Source: CAZFJG01 sp964410915 (GTDB taxonomy: Bacteria > Synergistota > Synergistia > Synergistales > JAFGMB01). From it: a DNA stretch of 64,000 nt. Below are positions 61,179 through 64,000 of the stretch, in pieces; position 1 is the first letter of the stretch; each line of letters begins with the position of its first letter. The stretch covers positions 40,945-104,944 of the forward strand of contig CAYPIU010000005.1 in the NCBI GenBank assembly GCA_964410915.1, read 5' to 3'. The notes below the pieces were generated by a model that did not search any database, had not been told where the DNA came from, and saw nothing but the letters and a program-made list of their open reading frames with translations. The translations under genes were made by a program, and so were the position numbers.

Positions 61179-62954
61179 ATGCATTGCTCAAACCCCAAAA
61201 ATAAAGACACTTACAAAGATATGGACAATGCCGGAAAGATCTTACTGGTAGGCAACCCCAATGTCGGTAAAAGTGCAATTTTCACAAGGCTAACAGGTGT
61301 CCACGCAATTTCTTCAAATTACCCCGGAACAACCATAGGTTTTCTGGAAGGCAGGCTGGAATGCGGTAATTCAGCCTACAGGCTTATTGACGTTCCAGGA
61401 GCTTACACTCTTGACCCCACAAATGAAGCTGAAGAAGTTGCCAGTCGAATAGTTGATGAAGGAGCAGAATGCGCCATTGTAGTCATAGATGCAACTGCTC
61501 TTGAGAGAAATCTCTACCTTGCCTTTCAAGTCCTTGAAAGGGGCCTTCCCGTAATAATAGCGCTCAATATGGTTGATGAAACCCGTCACAAGGGAATTGA
61601 TATAGACGTTGTAAAACTTGAAAGCATGCTCGGAGTTCCTGTTATACCTACTGTAGCAGTAACGGGACAGGGAATAAAAGAGATCTTTGACAGCATCCCT
61701 AAGGCAGAAACAGGAAAACTTCCCATGCTGAGCAAGGAAAATAGATGGGCAAGGATCGGCGAGATCGTAGAGAATGTTCAAACCGTAACACACCGCCACC
61801 ATTCATTGAGGGACAAGGTCGAGGACCTTTCTGTAGATCCTGTATGGGGTGCTATATTAGGTATAATCGTTCTTGCTTCCAGCTTCTATGTTATAAGGCA
61901 GTTGGGAGAGGGTCTTATAAACCATTTACTTGATCCTCTCTTCAATACTTTGTGGGTTCCCGCGCTGGAATTTATGTCTGATACACTTATTAACATTCCT
62001 GTAATTCACCAGCTTGTTATAGGAACCCTTTTCCAGGGCAGCATAGACCTTGAACAAAGCTTTGGTCTCTTAAGCACTGGCCTGTATGTACCTATAGTGA
62101 TGGTCCTGCCTTATGTAATATCATTTTATGCTGTATTAAGTTTCCTTGAAGATACGGGATATTTACCCCGGCTGGCGATCATCTTTGATTCACTGATGCA
62201 CCGGCTGGGACTACATGGATTTGCGATCGTACCCGCGCTACTGGGACTGGGTTGTAACGTGCCCGGGATTCTCGCAACCAGGGTGCTGGAATCACCAAGA
62301 GAAAGGTTCATTGCTGCAACCCTTATCTCCGTAGCAGTTCCATGTGCCGGCCTGCAGGCAATGATACTTGGTATACTTGGCGATTATGGGCTTTCTTACA
62401 TACTTATAGTGTATGCAACCATGGTAATATCATGGGTGGTTATTGGCCGTCTCCTGCATCTCTTCCTTCATGGCTACAGCCCTGAGCTTATTATAGAGAT
62501 CCCAAGCTACAGAATGCCTTCAATTAATGCATTTTCAATGAAGTTATGGTTCAGGACACGCGGTTTCCTTATGGAAGCTATACCTCTGGTACTTGCAGGA
62601 ATACTTATCGTAAATGTAGCTTACAGCACTGGAATAATAAATTACATCGCAATTTTACTGGCACCTGTTTTTAATGGATTGCTCGGACTTCCTGTAGAGG
62701 CAGCAGGCCCAATAATTCTTGGTCTTCTTAGAAAAGATGTAGCCATGGGGATGCTTGTATCTATAGACATGTCACCAACACAACTGGTCGTAGCTACAGT
62801 AACACTTGCCATGACATTTCCGTGCATAGCGACTTTTATCGTTCTTGGAAAAGAACTCGGGATCAAACGCCTGATCGGAAGCCTGATGATAATGATAGTA
62901 TCAGCTCTGACCGCAGGAACTTTACTTCGATTGATCATGTCACTGCATCTGTAA
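61179..62954 (+). CDS. feoB: Ferrous iron transporter FeoB
   Basis: 591 residues. N-terminal G domain with GNPNVGKSAIFTRLTG (P-loop), SSNYPGTT (switch I), DVPGAY (G3) and NMVD (G4), then about eight membrane segments including GCNVPGILATRVLESPRERF and CAGLQAMILG, the FeoB gate motifs. It imports Fe2+ across the inner membrane. Shorter than E. coli FeoB (773) but within the family range. GGAAGGAA precedes the ATG. Confidence 0.95.
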   Translation: MHCSNPKNKDTYKDMDNAGKILLVGNPNVGKSAIFTRLTGVHAISSNYPGTTIGFLEGRLECGNSAYRLIDVPGAYTLDPTNEAEEVASRIVDEGAECAIVVIDATALERNLYLAFQVLERGLPVIIALNMVDETRHKGIDIDVVKLESMLGVPVIPTVAVTGQGIKEIFDSIPKAETGKLPMLSKENRWARIGEIVENVQTVTHRHHSLRDKVEDLSVDPVWGAILGIIVLASSFYVIRQLGEGLINHLLDPLFNTLWVPALEFMSDTLINIPVIHQLVIGTLFQGSIDLEQSFGLLSTGLYVPIVMVLPYVISFYAVLSFLEDTGYLPRLAIIFDSLMHRLGLHGFAIVPALLGLGCNVPGILATRVLESPRERFIAATLISVAVPCAGLQAMILGILGDYGLSYILIVYATMVISWVVIGRLLHLFLHGYSPELIIEIPSYRMPSINAFSMKLWFRTRGFLMEAIPLVLAGILIVNVAYSTGIINYIAILLAPVFNGLLGLPVEAAGPIILGLLRKDVAMGMLVSIDMSPTQLVVATVTLAMTFPCIATFIVLGKELGIKRLIGSLMIMIVSALTAGTLLRLIMSLHL

Positions 62955-62982
62955 ATCCGGAGATCTACTATCGAATAGTTTT

Positions 62983-63011
62983 AAGGGCCGGGCTTATGCC
63001 CGGCCCTTTGT
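62983..63011. terminator. Terminator between feoB and folD
   Basis: AAGGGCCGGGC, loop TTAT, GCCCGGCCCTT; convergent genes on both sides, TGTCTTATTCTT following on plus. Confidence 0.85.
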
Positions 63012-63012
63012 C

Positions 63013-63858
63013 TTATTCTTCAGAATACTGCTGGTAAGTATTTAACAGAAGCATAGCTATTGTCATGGGGCCAACTCCGCCCGGAACAGGTGTTATAAAA
63101 GAAACTTTTTCCTTTAACCCTTCGAAATCAACATCTCCAACTAAACCTTCTTCAAGCCTGTTGATACCGACATCAACAACTACTGCGCCATCTTTTACCA
63201 TTTCTGCAGTCAGAAAACGCGGCCTGCCAACAGCAGCTATTACAATATCCGCGTTTTTGGTATAAAAAGCAATATCTTTCGTTCTGCTGTGACATATTGT
63301 AACTGTCGCATTCCTGTCCATAAGCATATGTGCTACAGGTTTCCCAACGATATTACTTCGACCGAGTATTACAGCATTTTTACCTTCCATTTCAATACCA
63401 TACTCTTCAAGAAGATAGATGATTCCCTTTGGTGTACAGGGATGAATGCAAGGCAAACCAGTTGCAAGGCGACCGATATTTGAGGGATGAAATCCATCCA
63501 CGTCTTTCTCCGGAACTATTGATGATATTACCCTGTCACTGTCTATTTGTGATGGAAGAGGCAGTTGAACGAGAATACCGTGAACTTTCGGATCACAGTT
63601 AAGTTCTTCAACAAGCTCCAGAAGTTCCTGCTGGGTAGTATTTCCAGGTAGCCTGTGAAGTATAGAATTAAAACCCGCAGCGTTACAGGCTTTTTCCTTC
63701 TGCCCGACATAGACCTTTGAAGCAGGATTATCACCAACAATAACCACAGCAAGACCTGGTACCGGCTTGCCTTCTTTTTGAAGTTGAGCTACTTTTTCTT
63801 TGATATTTTCCCTTACCCCTGCAGCTGTTTTCTTACCATCGAGTATAATTGCACTCAT
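63013..63858 (-). CDS. folD: Methylene-tetrahydrofolate dehydrogenase/cyclohydrolase
   Basis: 281 residues. The signature VGDNPASKVYVGQKEKAC with catalytic Lys, HGILVQLPLP, and the NADP site GRSNIVGKPVAHML are conserved, followed by TPVPGGVGPMTIAML. It interconverts methylene- and formyl-tetrahydrofolate in one-carbon metabolism. A GGGAGG ribosome site precedes the ATG. The gene lies 90 nt downstream of another minus-strand frame at the window end. Confidence 0.95.
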   Translation of the reverse strand: MSAIILDGKKTAAGVRENIKEKVAQLQKEGKPVPGLAVVIVGDNPASKVYVGQKEKACNAAGFNSILHRLPGNTTQQELLELVEELNCDPKVHGILVQLPLPSQIDSDRVISSIVPEKDVDGFHPSNIGRLATGLPCIHPCTPKGIIYLLEEYGIEMEGKNAVILGRSNIVGKPVAHMLMDRNATVTICHSRTKDIAFYTKNADIVIAAVGRPRFLTAEMVKDGAVVVDVGINRLEEGLVGDVDFEGLKEKVSFITPVPGGVGPMTIAMLLLNTYQQYSEE

Positions 63859-63949
63859 TATGGAAAATCCTCCCTGGATATGATGTCTTCTCTACAAGGT
63901 CGAATAACAGGAGTTATTTGACCTTTAAGTATTTGTATTTTAACAGGTT

Positions 63950-64000
63950 CTAAAAGAGCCCTGTTATCTGTCCGTTTTCATCTATATCTATCTTTAGAGC
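63950..64000 (-). CDS. C-terminal end of an upstream gene (partial)
   Basis: The minus-strand sequence from the window edge reads ALKIDIDENGQITGLF and a TAG at 63952-63950. The pattern looks like a real protein end, but 16 residues are too few to identify it. Likely the gene before folD. Confidence 0.4.
   Translation of the reverse strand, partial: ALKIDIDENGQITGLF

Noticed and set aside
1..64000. Global recoding of UGA as a sense codon
   Set aside because: Many genes end in UGA without continuing similarity (for example the rubrerythrin-like gene at 3426 and rlmN), so UGA is a normal stop; only the few context-specific cases are candidates for Sec.

Overview
The window reads as chromosome from an anaerobic, amino-acid-metabolising bacterium, most likely of the phylum Synergistota. 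The strongest marker is a pair of surface proteins (15814-18003 and 48186-49739, minus strand) that end in an SGCN/DGCN motif, a hydrophobic stretch and a short basic tail, the layout of the Synerg-CTERM sorting signal. Two TRAP transporters, a T-box-controlled lysine pathway, a glycogen cluster, FeoAB and an orphan LarA-type racemase fit that lifestyle. There is no rRNA, tRNA, CRISPR array or intact insertion sequence.

Layout. 0-8.6 kb: ExoIII (cut by the window edge), a potassium channel, a dehydrogenase, a rubrerythrin-like protein, an acyl-CoA synthetase, an M20 amidohydrolase, then a thioredoxin-like selenoprotein with CcdA and a nitroreductase. 8.6-13.5 kb: T-box leader and asd-dapA-dapB-dapH-lysC. 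14-15.7 kb: a pre-shortened umuD' with umuC. 15.8-18.1 kb: a Synerg-CTERM protein behind a cyclic-dinucleotide (GEMM-I) riboswitch. 18.7-24.1 kb: ilvD with TRAP genes and a divergent GntR regulator with tandem operators. 25.4-30.1 kb: a second TRAP operon with vanX, then ddl. 30.4-32.9 kb: a GH15 fragment, a Mth938-domain gene with an in-frame UGA, a small ORF, a selenoprotein MsrA and a PH-like protein. 33-41.7 kb: glycogen/alpha-glucan genes (GH57, malQ, glgP, glgA, glgC). 41.7-48 kb: an AsmA/TamB-like protein, dapF, and a glutamate-synthase-like FMN protein. 48-51.2 kb: a second Synerg-CTERM protein flanked by degenerate direct repeats, and an unknown conserved-looking gene. 51.3-56.7 kb: T-box-lysA-nhaC, pcm, an aminotransferase. 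56.9-64 kb: an amino-acid-binding protein, larA, a broken ZIP transporter gene, rlmN, feoAB, folD.

The most notable point is in-frame UGA. Two conserved redox genes, a thioredoxin (UxxC at 7020) and an MsrA (GUFW at 32187-32189), are each split by UGA exactly at the catalytic cysteine position. Each has a hairpin downstream of the UGA that fits the bacterial SECIS layout. Both proteins carry an N-terminal membrane segment and the thioredoxin is coupled to CcdA, so they may form an extracytoplasmic, selenium-based methionine-sulfoxide repair route. A third gene (Mth938/AAMDC family) has an in-frame UGA before a conserved C-terminus but no clear SECIS.

The window also holds most of the acetyl-branch diaminopimelate/lysine pathway. 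Its two operons sit behind T-boxes that share a block consistent with an AAA (Lys) specifier, and the NhaC-family transporter after lysA is therefore a candidate lysine transporter.
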